A DNA stretch of 64,000 bases, taken from JAABTL01 sp963728245. GTDB lineage: Bacteria > Deinococcota > Deinococci > Deinococcales > Trueperaceae. Within the stretch, counting starts at the first letter, position 1; the number at the start of each line of letters is the position of its first letter. The position numbers were made by a program, and so were the translations under genes. The stretch spans positions 248,001-312,000 of the forward strand of contig CAVSJH010000001.1 in the NCBI GenBank assembly GCA_963728245.1, read 5' to 3'. Shown here one piece after another: positions 21,131-29,797 of this stretch. The notes under the pieces were generated by a model. It was not told the origin of the DNA and ran no database searches. It worked only from the letters and a program-made list of their open reading frames with translations.

Positions 21131-21136
21131 ATTGTA
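21131..21136 (-). promoter_or_regulatory. Leaderless-type -10 box (TACAAT) for the ABC permease operon
   Basis: TACAAT on the minus strand, 5 nt before GTG 21125. This is the closest match to the TATAAT consensus among the start-proximal boxes and is also what fixes the permease start. Confidence 0.6.
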
Positions 21137-21175
21137 ACGGCGGCGGCCGCCCCGCCGTGGGTGCGCGGCTGCGCC

Positions 21176-22378
21176 TCAGGTGCGCGGGCGTGCGCCTTCG
21201 CGCGCCCCGCCCTCGGGCGCCCCGCCCTCGGGCGCCCCGCCCACGGGCGCCCCGCCTTCGCGCCGGGCGGGCGACGCCGCGCGACGACCGCGCCGTGCGA
21301 ACCGTGCGAAGGAGGGCGGCGTCGGCGACGGACCCGGCAACGGGTCGAGCGCGCCGGAGCGGGGGTCGAACCCGAGGGCGTCGCGGAAGGCGACCGCGAC
21401 GTCGTCGAGGTCGTCGGCGCGCACGAGCGCGTCGCGCAGCCCGGCGGCGTCGCGCGCCTCGCGCGGATCGCGCCACGGCCGCCCCGCGCCCTCGCCGCCG
21501 GCCACGCCCTCGCGCGCCCGCAGGGCCGCGTTCGCGTACGCCGCGAGCTGTCCTCGAAGCCGCCGCAGGTCGCGGTCGGCCCCGTACCAGGCGACGTGGT
21601 CGCGAGCGTGGCGCCAGGCGATCGCCGCCACCTCGGCTGCCGACGGCGGGGGGCCACCCCGCACCGCCTGGAAGACCCAGGGCCGCCCGAGCGCGCCGCG
21701 CGCGATCATGACGCCCACCCCCCGGGCACGGGCGCGGGCATGGCCCGCCACGTCGACGACGTCGCCCGAGCCGAGGACGGGCACGTCGACGGCGGCGGCG
21801 ACGGCCGCGATCGCGTCCCAATCCGCCTCGCCCGCGTACTTCTGCACGGCGGTCCGACCGTGCACCGCGACCGCCGCCGCGCCGGCGTCGACGACCGCGC
21901 GCGCGACCTCGATCGCCATGAAGCGATCGATCCCGAGCCGGGTCTTGACCGTGATCGGCACGGGTACCGCCGCCACGAGGGCACGGACGATGGCGGCGGC
22001 GCGTTCCGGGTCGCGCATGAGTTCCGCGCCACAACCGCGGTGGAGCACCTTGCGGACCGGGCAGCCCATGTTCAGGTCGAAGGCGGTCGGCGCGAACGCC
22101 TCGTGCAGGCGGACGGCGGCTGCCGCCGCCTCGTTCGGGTCGGCAGCGAACAGCTGGACGACCACGTCGCGCTCCCCCTCGAACGGCGCCGAGATCGCGA
22201 GCCCCTGGGGGTCACCGAGCGAGAGCGCGCGCGACGACACCATCTCGGTGACCGCCCAGGCGGCCCCGTAGGCGCGCGCCAACCGACGGAACGGCGCGTC
22301 GGTGTAGCCGGCCATGGGCGCCAGGACGGCGCGGCCCTCGGCGAGCGCGGCCAGGAAGCCGGGCGGCAGGGCGCTCAC
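21176..22378 (-). CDS. dus: tRNA-dihydrouridine synthase
   Basis: Flavoenzyme that reduces uridines in the tRNA D-loop. The TIM-barrel core carries LAPMAGYTDAPFRRL near the N-terminus, FDLNMGCPVRKV with the catalytic cysteine, ITVKTRLG, AVAVHGRTAVQKY and the flavin loop GSGDVVD. The core plus helical domain ends at about residue 325. A Gly/Ala/Pro-rich tail follows, including tandem GGAPE pentapeptides from a 15-bp DNA repeat. GTG 22378 is the start; the gene lies 34 nt after the dipeptidase in the same direction. Which Dus subfamily applies is not clear. Confidence 0.9.
   Translation of the reverse strand: MSALPPGFLAALAEGRAVLAPMAGYTDAPFRRLARAYGAAWAVTEMVSSRALSLGDPQGLAISAPFEGERDVVVQLFAADPNEAAAAAVRLHEAFAPTAFDLNMGCPVRKVLHRGCGAELMRDPERAAAIVRALVAAVPVPITVKTRLGIDRFMAIEVARAVVDAGAAAVAVHGRTAVQKYAGEADWDAIAAVAAAVDVPVLGSGDVVDVAGHARARARGVGVMIARGALGRPWVFQAVRGGPPPSAAEVAAIAWRHARDHVAWYGADRDLRRLRGQLAAYANAALRAREGVAGGEGAGRPWRDPREARDAAGLRDALVRADDLDDVAVAFRDALGFDPRSGALDPLPGPSPTPPSFARFARRGRRAASPARREGGAPVGGAPEGGAPEGGAREGARPRT
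21202..21261. repeat. Four 15-bp tandem repeats inside dus
   Basis: Four imperfect copies of GCGCCCCGCCCTCGG (21202-21216, 21217-21231, 21232-21246, 21247-21261) encode GGAPE/GGAPV pentapeptides on the minus strand at the dispensable C-terminus of Dus. In-frame length makes slippage harmless. Confidence 0.9.
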
Positions 22379-22412
22379 GGCGCGCGGTCACGCGCGTCCG
22401 GGGCCGCGCGGA

Positions 22413-23483
22413 TCACGGGGCCGGCAGGGCGCGGCGGAGGAAGCGGAGCCAGTGGTCGCCGAGGACGCCGCGGCGGTGCTCGGCGGGCGCGATCGCGGCG
22501 AGCCGGTCGAAGTCGGCCCCGCGCGTGAGCTCACGCGGGCTCTCCTCGAGCCCGAAGCCGCCGTCGAGGTCGCTGCCGATGGCGACGCGCGACCAGCCGA
22601 CGCGCCCGGCCACGTGGGCCGCCTGACGGGCCACGGACGCCAGGGTGACGCCTTCCGGTCCCGGCGTCGGGTCGACGAAGGGGTTGCCCAGCACCAGACC
22701 CACCACGCCGTCGCGTTCGGCCAGCGCGTCGAGCATCGGGTCCGAGAGGTGCCGGTCGGTGGGGGTCAGGGCTCGGGCGTTCGCGTGGCTGGCGAGGACG
22801 ACGCCGTCGTGATGCTCGAGGGCCTCCCAGAAGGACGCCTCCGCGAGGTGGCTCACGTCGAGCGGCAGGCCGATCCCGGCCATCGCCTCCACGAGCGCGA
22901 CCCCGAGGTCGGTGAGCCCGCCCGGGGCGCCGGTGCCCCCTGCGTAGCGGGTGGCCCCCCAGGCTGGCCCGAGCAAGCGGACGCCCGCCGACCACCACCG
23001 CGCGAGGTCGTCGGGCGTCCGCACCGGGTCGGCGCCTTCCATGAGGACGACCACGCCCGTCCGGCGCGCCTCGGGCGCGGCATCGGCGCGCTCCCGCAGG
23101 TGCGTCTCGAGACCGACGCGGTCGCGGATGAGGCGCGCGTGACCGGCGTCCTCCGCCCGTTCGTACCAGTCGAGTTGGGCCCGGGCTTGATCGAAGGCAC
23201 CCTGCGCGTCGTGGTAGCCGAGCGGCGTGGGGTGCGCGTCCGCGGCCGCGTCCTGGGGCCGGGGCCGGTGCGGCCGCGCGAAGAGCGTGCCGAACACCAC
23301 GTCCACGTTCGCCGCTCGGAGCTCGGACCAGGTCACCATCGCGGTCTCGCGCGACCGCCCCTCGCGGGCGCGCAACGCCTCGAGCGGGAGGGTGAGGTCG
23401 CGTCCGAGCGCGACGGCGTTGTAGGCGAGGTCGAGGTGACCGTCGATGCGCACCGGGCGTTCGGTCTGGGCGGGTTCGGTCAT
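22413..23483 (-). CDS. Membrane-dipeptidase family (M19) zinc peptidase
   Basis: A 356-residue peptidase family M19 (renal dipeptidase) homologue. The metal-binding start IDGHLDLAYNA, the bridging glutamate in LMEGADPV, DVSHLAEASFWEAL and SHANARAL (histidine ligands) are all present, as is IGSDLDGGF near the end. These enzymes hydrolyse dipeptides, including some with D-residues; no signal peptide is seen, so it is probably cytoplasmic. ATG 23483 follows an extended -10 box by 7 nt. dus lies downstream in the same direction. Confidence 0.9.
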   Translation of the reverse strand: MTEPAQTERPVRIDGHLDLAYNAVALGRDLTLPLEALRAREGRSRETAMVTWSELRAANVDVVFGTLFARPHRPRPQDAAADAHPTPLGYHDAQGAFDQARAQLDWYERAEDAGHARLIRDRVGLETHLRERADAAPEARRTGVVVLMEGADPVRTPDDLARWWSAGVRLLGPAWGATRYAGGTGAPGGLTDLGVALVEAMAGIGLPLDVSHLAEASFWEALEHHDGVVLASHANARALTPTDRHLSDPMLDALAERDGVVGLVLGNPFVDPTPGPEGVTLASVARQAAHVAGRVGWSRVAIGSDLDGGFGLEESPRELTRGADFDRLAAIAPAEHRRGVLGDHWLRFLRRALPAP

Positions 23484-23490
23484 GACGGGC

Positions 23491-23499
23491 AGCCTACCA
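23491..23499 (-). promoter_or_regulatory. Leaderless-type extended -10 (TGG-TAGGCT) for the dipeptidase-dus pair
   Basis: TGGTAGGCT on the minus strand, 7 nt before ATG 23483. It has the TGN extension seen at several other promoters here. Confidence 0.55.
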
Positions 23500-23586
23500 A
23501 CCGCCGGTCGGCGTCCCGCGCTCGTGCACGCCGCCCGCTCGCGGGGTCCATGGACGTGCGTGAGGCGGTTTCCTCATCGGGACGCG

Positions 23587-23595
23587 TGGTAGCGT
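23587..23595 (+). promoter_or_regulatory. Leaderless-type extended -10 (TGG-TAGCGT) for the 23603 GNAT gene
   Basis: TGGTAGCGT ends 7 nt before ATG 23603, almost a mirror image of the divergent dipeptidase promoter 90 bp away. Confidence 0.55.
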
Positions 23596-23602
23596 TCGCT
23601 CG

Positions 23603-24172
23603 ATGCCCGACGTCGACGCACTCGACGTGGCGGTGCGCGACGCGCACGGCCCGGACGTACCCGCGCCGTTCCTCAGGATCGCCGACGCTGAGGACGCCGG
23701 CGTCATCCACACCCTCTACGTCGCCACCCCCAGCTACTTCGAGGCGATCAGCATCCCGGTCCCGACCTCCAGCGAGGTGCGCACCGACCTCCTCACGGCG
23801 GCCCGCGACGAGCGCCGCACGGTGGCGCTGGCGCTCGGTGAGCCGGTCGCCCGCCTCCCGCTCGGCGTGCCGATCGATCCCCGCACGCAGCGTCCGGTGG
23901 TGGCGTACCTCGATTACAAGCTCGACTACCCGGAGACCGGCGACGCCACGGTCAACCTGTTGCTCGTCCACGGTTCGCTCCAGTCGCGCGGTTACGGCGC
24001 CGCGATCGTGACGGAGCTCGAACGCCAGCTCGCCGGGCGCGCGGTGCGCGTGCTCGCGTCGATCTACGGCCGCAACCCGCGGGCGCGCCGTTTCTGGGAG
24101 CGGCTCGGCTACCGCTTCGCGATCGATGCTCGACCCGTCCTCGACTGGTACGCGAAGCGGCTGACGGAATGA
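23603..24172 (+). CDS. GNAT family N-acetyltransferase
   Basis: A 189-residue single-domain acetyltransferase. The acetyl-CoA-binding beta4-alpha3 motif reads VNLLLVHGSLQSRGYGAAIV (residues about 114-133; QxxGxG type). A C-terminal NPRARRFWERLGYRFA segment follows, the usual GNAT end. The N-terminal receptor part is acidic and family-specific. Starts at ATG without a Shine-Dalgarno site. The next gene begins 13 nt downstream, so they are probably co-transcribed; the substrate is unknown. Confidence 0.85.
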   Translation: MPDVDALDVAVRDAHGPDVPAPFLRIADAEDAGVIHTLYVATPSYFEAISIPVPTSSEVRTDLLTAARDERRTVALALGEPVARLPLGVPIDPRTQRPVVAYLDYKLDYPETGDATVNLLLVHGSLQSRGYGAAIVTELERQLAGRAVRVLASIYGRNPRARRFWERLGYRFAIDARPVLDWYAKRLTE

Positions 24173-24185
24173 GGGGCGCCGCGTC

Positions 24186-25109
24186 GTGACCCGCGCCGTG
24201 CACGTGGTGAGCGTCTCGCTCGGCTCGTCGAGCCGCGACGTCGACGTGACCGTCGAGCTGCTCGGCGCCGAGGTGCGCATCCAGCGGCGCGGCGTGGACG
24301 GCTCCGTCGCCGCCGCCCGGAGGCTCGTGGAAGAGCTCGACGGACACGTCGACGCCATCGGCCTCGGCGGCATCGACCTCTTCATCCAGTGGAGCGGTCG
24401 CCGCTACCACTTCCGCGAGGCGCGCCACATCGCCTCGGCGGCGCTGAAGACGCCCGTCGTGTGCGGGGCAGGGCTCAAGGACAGCCTGGAACGGCGCGCC
24501 GTGGCCGCCCTCGACGGGCCCATCGGCTGGCGGGGACGGCCCACGCTCATGACCCTCTCGGTGGACCGGTTCGGGATGTCCGAGGCGCTGTTGGCGCATG
24601 GCGCGGACGTCCGCTTCGGCGACCTGATGTTCGGCCTCGGCGTTCCGTTGCCGCTGACGTCGTTCGGCCAGGTCGACGTGGTGGCGCGCCTGCTCGGGCC
24701 CATCGTGACGCGGGTACCGTTCGCGTGGCTGTACCCGACCGGCGAGAAGCAGCAGATCACCACCACCAACGAGCGCTACGCCGCCCACTACGCCTGGGCC
24801 GACGTCGTCGCCGGCGATTGGCACGCCATCCGCCGCTACGCGCCCGCCCGCCTGGACGGCATCACGGTGCTCACGAACACGACCACGCGCGCCGACGTGG
24901 CCTTCCTGGCCGCCGCAGGCGCGTCGCGGCTCTTCACGACCACGCCCCGCTACGAGGGGCGTTCGTTGGCGACGAACCTGCTGGAGGCGGCGTTCGTCGC
25001 CTTGCGCGGGCCCGATCTGGGCCGCGCCGGGTACGACGCGATCCTCGACGAGATGGCCTACGCGCCCACCGAGGTGCCCTTGACGGAGGCCGCACCGACC
25101 GCCGCTTGA
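24186..25109 (+). CDS. Conserved Deinococcota protein usually labelled quinate 5-dehydrogenase
   Basis: A 307-residue protein. It starts VHVVSVSLGSSSRDVDVTVE, has a HVDAIGLGGIDLFI segment and ends in a predicted helix. I recall close relatives in Thermus and Deinococcus carrying the name quinate 5-dehydrogenase. No glycine-rich NAD-binding loop or shikimate/quinate motif is visible to me, so the name looks doubtful. GTG 24186 has GAGGGGCG upstream. Downstream lies the efp-acc cluster behind its own promoter. Confidence 0.55.
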   Translation: MTRAVHVVSVSLGSSSRDVDVTVELLGAEVRIQRRGVDGSVAAARRLVEELDGHVDAIGLGGIDLFIQWSGRRYHFREARHIASAALKTPVVCGAGLKDSLERRAVAALDGPIGWRGRPTLMTLSVDRFGMSEALLAHGADVRFGDLMFGLGVPLPLTSFGQVDVVARLLGPIVTRVPFAWLYPTGEKQQITTTNERYAAHYAWADVVAGDWHAIRRYAPARLDGITVLTNTTTRADVAFLAAAGASRLFTTTPRYEGRSLATNLLEAAFVALRGPDLGRAGYDAILDEMAYAPTEVPLTEAAPTAA

Positions 25110-25135
25110 CACCGACCGGCGGCGGTGCATCCAGG

Positions 25136-25144
25136 TGCTAGACT
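25136..25144 (+). promoter_or_regulatory. Extended -10 promoter (TGC-TAGACT) for the efp-acc operon
   Basis: TGCTAGACT sits about 118 nt before the efp start, leaving a leader of about 110 nt. A TTGACA hexamer at 25106-25111 is too far (27-nt spacer) to be the usual -35, so the extended -10 probably acts alone. The leader has no obvious stem-loop beyond short GC-rich pairs. Confidence 0.5.
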
Positions 25145-25261
25145 CGTTCATCTTCGCCCCGCGGGGCGCCGTGGCACGCGCGCCAGCCGAGGGAAGCGGG
25201 CCGCGTTCGCTCGGTGTGCCCCCGCCGGCAACCCGCTCGACCCCCTCCGGAGGACCCCTGC

Positions 25262-25819
25262 ATGATCAGCGTCACGGACCTGCGCAACGGCACCAAGGTC
25301 GAACTCGAAGGCGGCCTTTGGGAGTGCCTCGACTACCAGCACCAGAAGATCGGTCGCGGCGGCGCCAAGGTCGTCGCCAAGTTCCGCAACCTCACCACCG
25401 GCTCCATCGTCGAGAAGACCTTCAACTCGGGTGAGAAGCTGCAGGACATCTTCATCGACTACCGCACCATGCAGTTCCTCTACGCCGACGGCGACGTGTT
25501 CACGTTCATGGACGTCGAGACGTACGAGCAGCCGACGCTCGACCGCGGGCAGATCGGCGACACGGCTCGTTTCCTCAAAGAGAACACCGAGGTCACGGTC
25601 GACTACTACCAGGGCCGCGCGCTCAAGGTGACCCTCCCCAACGTCGTCGCCCTGACGATCGTGGAGACCGACCCGGGGATGAAGGGCGACACCGTCTCGG
25701 GCGGCACCAAGCCGGCCAAGCTCGAGACCGGCGCCACCGTGCAGGTACCGCTGTTCATCGATCAAGGGACGACCGTCCGCGTCGACACCCGTACGGGCGA
25801 GTACCTGGGACGGGCCTGA
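25262..25819 (+). CDS. efp: Translation elongation factor P
   Basis: EF-P rescues ribosomes stalled on polyproline. The 185-residue product has the three-domain length and starts MISVTDLRNGTKVELEGGLW. The tip residue of domain I, which enters the peptidyl-transferase centre, is R32 in GRGGAKVV, as I recall for Thermus EF-P, rather than the modified lysine of E. coli. The C-terminus ends in VDTRTGEYLGRA. A GGAGG ribosome-binding site precedes ATG 25262. The stop overlaps the accB start. Confidence 0.97.
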   Translation: MISVTDLRNGTKVELEGGLWECLDYQHQKIGRGGAKVVAKFRNLTTGSIVEKTFNSGEKLQDIFIDYRTMQFLYADGDVFTFMDVETYEQPTLDRGQIGDTARFLKENTEVTVDYYQGRALKVTLPNVVALTIVETDPGMKGDTVSGGTKPAKLETGATVQVPLFIDQGTTVRVDTRTGEYLGRA

Positions 25820-26310
25820 TGGACGTCAAGGAGCTCAAGCGTCTGATGGACGCGATGGCGAACGCCGACGTCACCGAGCTCGAGTACGAGTGGGACGGCA
25901 CCGAGGGTTCGCCCGGCGGCCGCGTCAACCTTCGCCGCGGGGGCCGCGTGACCGACGACGCCGGCGTGCGCCCGACCGCGTCGGCCGGTCCGGCGCCGAT
26001 GCCGGCGGTCGCCGCGGCGGCGTCCCAGCCCGAGCCCGCCGCGTCGGCCGCACCGGCGGCCTCGCCGCGTGGGGTGGAGGTCATCGCCCCGATCGTCGGC
26101 ACCTTCTACGCCGCGCCGGCACCGGACACCGCCGACTTCGTCAAGGTGGGCGACCGTGTCACCGTCGGACAGGTCCTGTGCATCATCGAGGCCATGAAGT
26201 TGATGAACGAGATCGAAGCCGAGGTCGCCGGCACCATCGTCGAGGTCCTCGTCCGCAACGAGGACCCGGTCGAGTACGGGCAGGCCCTCTTCCGCATCGC
26301 CCCGGCCTGA
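25819..26310 (+). CDS. accB: Biotin carboxyl carrier protein of acetyl-CoA carboxylase
   Basis: The 163-residue carrier shuttles carboxybiotin between AccC and the transferase. The N-terminal 45 residues form the usual dimer/interaction helix (MDVKELKRLMDAMANADVTE). An Ala/Pro-rich linker (about 50-85) follows, then the biotinyl domain with K127 in EAMKLMNE. The ATG shares its first base with the efp stop. accC follows 13 nt later; accA/accD are not in this window. Confidence 0.97.
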   Translation: MDVKELKRLMDAMANADVTELEYEWDGTEGSPGGRVNLRRGGRVTDDAGVRPTASAGPAPMPAVAAAASQPEPAASAAPAASPRGVEVIAPIVGTFYAAPAPDTADFVKVGDRVTVGQVLCIIEAMKLMNEIEAEVAGTIVEVLVRNEDPVEYGQALFRIAPA

Positions 26311-26323
26311 GGCCGGGCGGACC

Positions 26324-27661
26324 GTGTTCAAGAAGATCCTGATCGCCAACCGCGGGGAGATCGCCCTGCGCGTCCTGCGCGCCGCGCGGGAGCTCGGCGT
26401 GAAAGCCGTGGTCGCCTACTCGCAGGCCGACGAGACCTCGCTGCCGGTCCTGCTGGCCGACGAGGCGATCTGCATCGGGTCGGCGCCTGCGTCCGGCTCG
26501 TACCTCAACGTCCGCAACCTCCTGTCCGCGGCGCTCGTGACCGGCGCCGAGGCGATCCACCCGGGCTACGGCTTCCTGGCCGAGAACGCCGAGTTCGCCG
26601 AGATGTGCGAGGAGCACCACCTCGTCTTCATCGGCCCGAGGCCGGAGAACATCGCCCGCATCGGCGACAAGGCGAGCGCGCGTGCGGTGGCGGTGGAGGC
26701 CGGCGTACCCGTGACCCCGGGGTCCGACCCGCTGGCCGACGTCTCCGCGGCCATGGCGTTCGCGACGACGATCGGTTACCCGGTGATCCTCAAGGCCTCC
26801 GCCGGCGGCGGGGGGCGCGGGATGCGCGTCGTGCAGAGCCCGGGTGAGCTCGAGCGCCATTTCGTACAGGCGCAGGAGGAGGCGCGCGCCGCCTTCGGCG
26901 ACCCGAGCATGTACATGGAGCGGTACCTCGAGGAGCCGCGCCACGTCGAGATCCAGGTGTTCGGCGACGGCGAGGGCGAGGTCATCCACTTCTACGACCG
27001 CGACTGCTCGATCCAGCGCCGCTACCAGAAGATGCTCGAGGAGGCGCCCTCCACCCTCGACGCCGACCTGCGCGTCCGCATCGCCGAGGCGGCGGTGCGG
27101 GTGGCGCGCCACATCAACTACCGCGGCGCCGGGACGTGCGAGTTCCTCGTCGACCGGGACGGCAACTTCTTCTTCTCCGAGATGAACACGCGGATCCAGG
27201 TCGAGCACCCTGTGACCGAGATGGTGACCCGCTTCGACCTGGTCCAAGAGCAGTTCCGCGTCGCGGCCGGCGAGGGCCTGTCGTTGCGTCAAGAGGACGT
27301 CCGGGTCGAGGGGCACGCCATCGAGGTCCGCATCAACGCCGAAGATCCCGACCACGACTTCCGGCCCTCGGCGGGGGTCGTGACCGACGTCCACTGGCCT
27401 GGGGGTCCCGGGATCCGCGTCGACTCGCACGTCTACGCCGGCTACCGGATCCCGCCGAACTACGATTCGTTGATCGCCAAGGTCATCGCATGGGGTCCCA
27501 ACCGGGACGCGGCGATCGCCCGCATGGAGCGGGCGTTGCGCGAGACCGTGGTCGAAGGGGTGAAGACGACGATCCCCTTCCATCTGCGGGTGCTCGACAA
27601 CGCCTTCTACCGGCGGGGCGCCGTGTACACCAACTTCATCACCAGGAGGATGTCGCCGTGA
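26324..27661 (+). CDS. accC: Biotin carboxylase of acetyl-CoA carboxylase
   Basis: ATP-grasp enzyme that carboxylates the biotin on AccB, the first step of fatty acid synthesis. The 445-residue protein has KKILIANRGEIALRVLRAA, HPGYGFLAENAEFAE, the ATP loop KASAGGGGRGMR and the catalytic region FFFSEMNTRIQVEHPVTE. GTG 26324 is the first codon. The next gene starts with an overlapping GTGA. Confidence 0.97.
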   Translation: MFKKILIANRGEIALRVLRAARELGVKAVVAYSQADETSLPVLLADEAICIGSAPASGSYLNVRNLLSAALVTGAEAIHPGYGFLAENAEFAEMCEEHHLVFIGPRPENIARIGDKASARAVAVEAGVPVTPGSDPLADVSAAMAFATTIGYPVILKASAGGGGRGMRVVQSPGELERHFVQAQEEARAAFGDPSMYMERYLEEPRHVEIQVFGDGEGEVIHFYDRDCSIQRRYQKMLEEAPSTLDADLRVRIAEAAVRVARHINYRGAGTCEFLVDRDGNFFFSEMNTRIQVEHPVTEMVTRFDLVQEQFRVAAGEGLSLRQEDVRVEGHAIEVRINAEDPDHDFRPSAGVVTDVHWPGGPGIRVDSHVYAGYRIPPNYDSLIAKVIAWGPNRDAAIARMERALRETVVEGVKTTIPFHLRVLDNAFYRRGAVYTNFITRRMSP

Positions 27662-27994
27662 ACCATCCGGAACTCGAACTGTCGCCCGACGCCCTCTACG
27701 GCATCGCCCAGCTCGCCCTCGATCAGGTCGAGGGGGTCCGGACCGTGACGCCGCCCACCCGCGTGGGTGAGTTCCTCACCGGTCGGCGGGCCAAGGGGAT
27801 CCTCATCGAACGCGACGAGGACGCGGTGTCGATCTCGCTCAACGTCTCGATCACGTACGGCATGCGGGTTCCCGAGGTCGCTCGCGCGGCCCAGCGTGCC
27901 GTTCGCGAGGCGGTGGGCTCGATGACGGGTCTCGAGGTCCGCACCGTCGACGTGCACGTCGAAGCGGTCGACCTCCCGGACGAGGCCGTGACGC

Positions 27995-28002
<8 letters not shown>
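27658..28002 (+). CDS. Asp23/Gls24 family protein (short paralogue)
   Basis: A 114-residue single Asp23 domain: LYGIAQLALDQVEGVRTVTPP, then VSISLNVSITYGMRVPEVARAAQ and the closing strand VRTVDVHVEAVDLP. In Firmicutes a related protein (YqhY) sits between accBC and nusB and influences acetyl-CoA carboxylase; the position here, accC-asp23-nusB-folD, is the same. That makes a role in lipid synthesis control a fair guess. GTG 27658 overlaps the accC stop, with AGGAGG upstream. Confidence 0.88.
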
Positions 28003-28452
<450 letters not shown>

Positions 28453-28456
<4 letters not shown>

Positions 28457-29334
28457 CCGCCGTCGGTGCGTCGACGCCCGCCGACGTCGCTTCGGACGGG
28501 CGCGCGCGTTCGCTCGACGGCCGGGCGGTCTCGGACGGGGTGGCCCAGCGCCTGGCGGCGCGGGTGCTCGAGCTCCCGTACACGCCGAGGTTGGTGTTCG
28601 TCCGCGTCGGCGAGGACCCCGCGAGCGTCTTCTACGTGCGATCGAAGGGCCGGTTCGCGAAGCGCGTGGGCGTCGACGCCGAGACCCTGGTCCTGCCCGA
28701 CGACGTCTCGCAAGCCACGCTCATGTCGACGATCGAGAACCTGAACGCCGACCCCGACACCGATGGCATCCTGGTCCAGCTGCCGCTCCCCGCCCACCTC
28801 GACGCAGCGCCCGTGCTCGAGGCCATCGATCCCGCCAAGGACGTCGACGGTTTCCATCCGATGAACGTGGGTCGCTTGTGGTCGGGCGCGCCCGCCCTGG
28901 TCCCGTGCACGCCGCTCGGGCTGCTCGCGATCCTCGACCACTACGAGCTCGAGGTGTCGGGTCGCCACGTGGTCGTGGTCGGCCGCAGCCACATGGTGGG
29001 CAAGCCCGCGGTGGCGCTGTTCCTCGGCCGCAACGCCACGGTGACGGTCGCGCACTCGCGCACCCGGGACCTGCCAGGCGTCGTCGCGGCGGGCGACATC
29101 GTCGTCGCCGCGGTCGGTCGGGCCGGACTGGTGCGCGGCGACATGGTCAAGCCGGGCGCCGTCGTCCTCGACGTCGGCATGACGCGCCAGGACGACCGCA
29201 TCGTGGGCGACGTGGCCGACGACGTCTGGGAGGTCGCCGGGCACGTCACCCCGATGCCCGGCGGGACGGGCCTCGTGACCGTCGCCATGGTCCTGCAGAA
29301 CACGTTGACGGCGGCGGAGCGCCGTCGCGCGTGA
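28453..29334 (+). CDS. folD: Methylenetetrahydrofolate dehydrogenase/cyclohydrolase
   Basis: Bifunctional enzyme interconverting 5,10-methylene- and 10-formyl-THF. The 293-residue protein has VFYVRSKGRFAKRVGV with the catalytic lysine region (YxxxK), DGILVQLPLPAHLD, DVDGFHPMNVGRLW, and the NADP-binding VVVVGRSHMVGKPAVALFL. PMPGGTGLVTVAMVLQNT closes the domain. GTG 28453 overlaps the nusB stop by 4 nt. It supplies one-carbon units to the purine pathway encoded elsewhere in this window. Confidence 0.96.
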
Positions 29335-29771
29335 GCGTGTTCGACAACGTGCCGCTCATCGCCGCCGTCATCGGCAACCTGGTCGCGCAGATGATCAAGG
29401 TGCTCCTCGTGCTCGCCACCGAACGCCGCTGGGCGCCCGAACGCCTGCTCGAGACCGGCGGCATGCCCTCGTCGCACTCCGCTTCGGTGGCGGCGCTGGC
29501 CACGGCCGTCGGTCTGATCCACGGTTGGGCGCACCCGTACTTCGCGCTCGCCGCGGTGTTCGGCTCGATCGTCATGTACGACGCCACCGGCATCCGCCGC
29601 GCGGCCGGGCAGCAGGCGGCGCTGATCAACGACCTGGTCGAGGAGCTCGGACACCTCTTCGACGAGGGGTTCCAGCCGCAGGCGCTCAAGACGCTGCTCG
29701 GGCACACGTACCCGCAGGTCGTGGTGGGGGCGATCGTGGGCATCGCCACCGGCTTCTTCGTCGCGCGCTGA
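29331..29771 (+). CDS. Divergent PAP2 family (DUF212) membrane protein
   Basis: A 146-residue membrane protein of the divergent PAP2 family. The motif GGMPSSHSASVAALATAVG contains the PSSHS that replaces the PSGH of ordinary PAP2 enzymes, and IRRAAGQQAALINDLVEEL follows, with a C-terminal VVGAIVGIATGFFVA helix. Activity unproven; a lipid-phosphate role is usually assumed. GTG 29331 overlaps the folD stop. Last gene of the efp-acc operon; convergent with comF. Confidence 0.88.
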   Translation: MSVFDNVPLIAAVIGNLVAQMIKVLLVLATERRWAPERLLETGGMPSSHSASVAALATAVGLIHGWAHPYFALAAVFGSIVMYDATGIRRAAGQQAALINDLVEELGHLFDEGFQPQALKTLLGHTYPQVVVGAIVGIATGFFVAR

Positions 29772-29797
29772 GGCGGCGCGTCCGCGCGGCGCGGTGC

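Noticed and set aside
25106..25111. TTGACA as the -35 of the efp promoter
   Set aside because: The spacer to the TAGACT box is 27 nt, far from the usual 16-18 nt.
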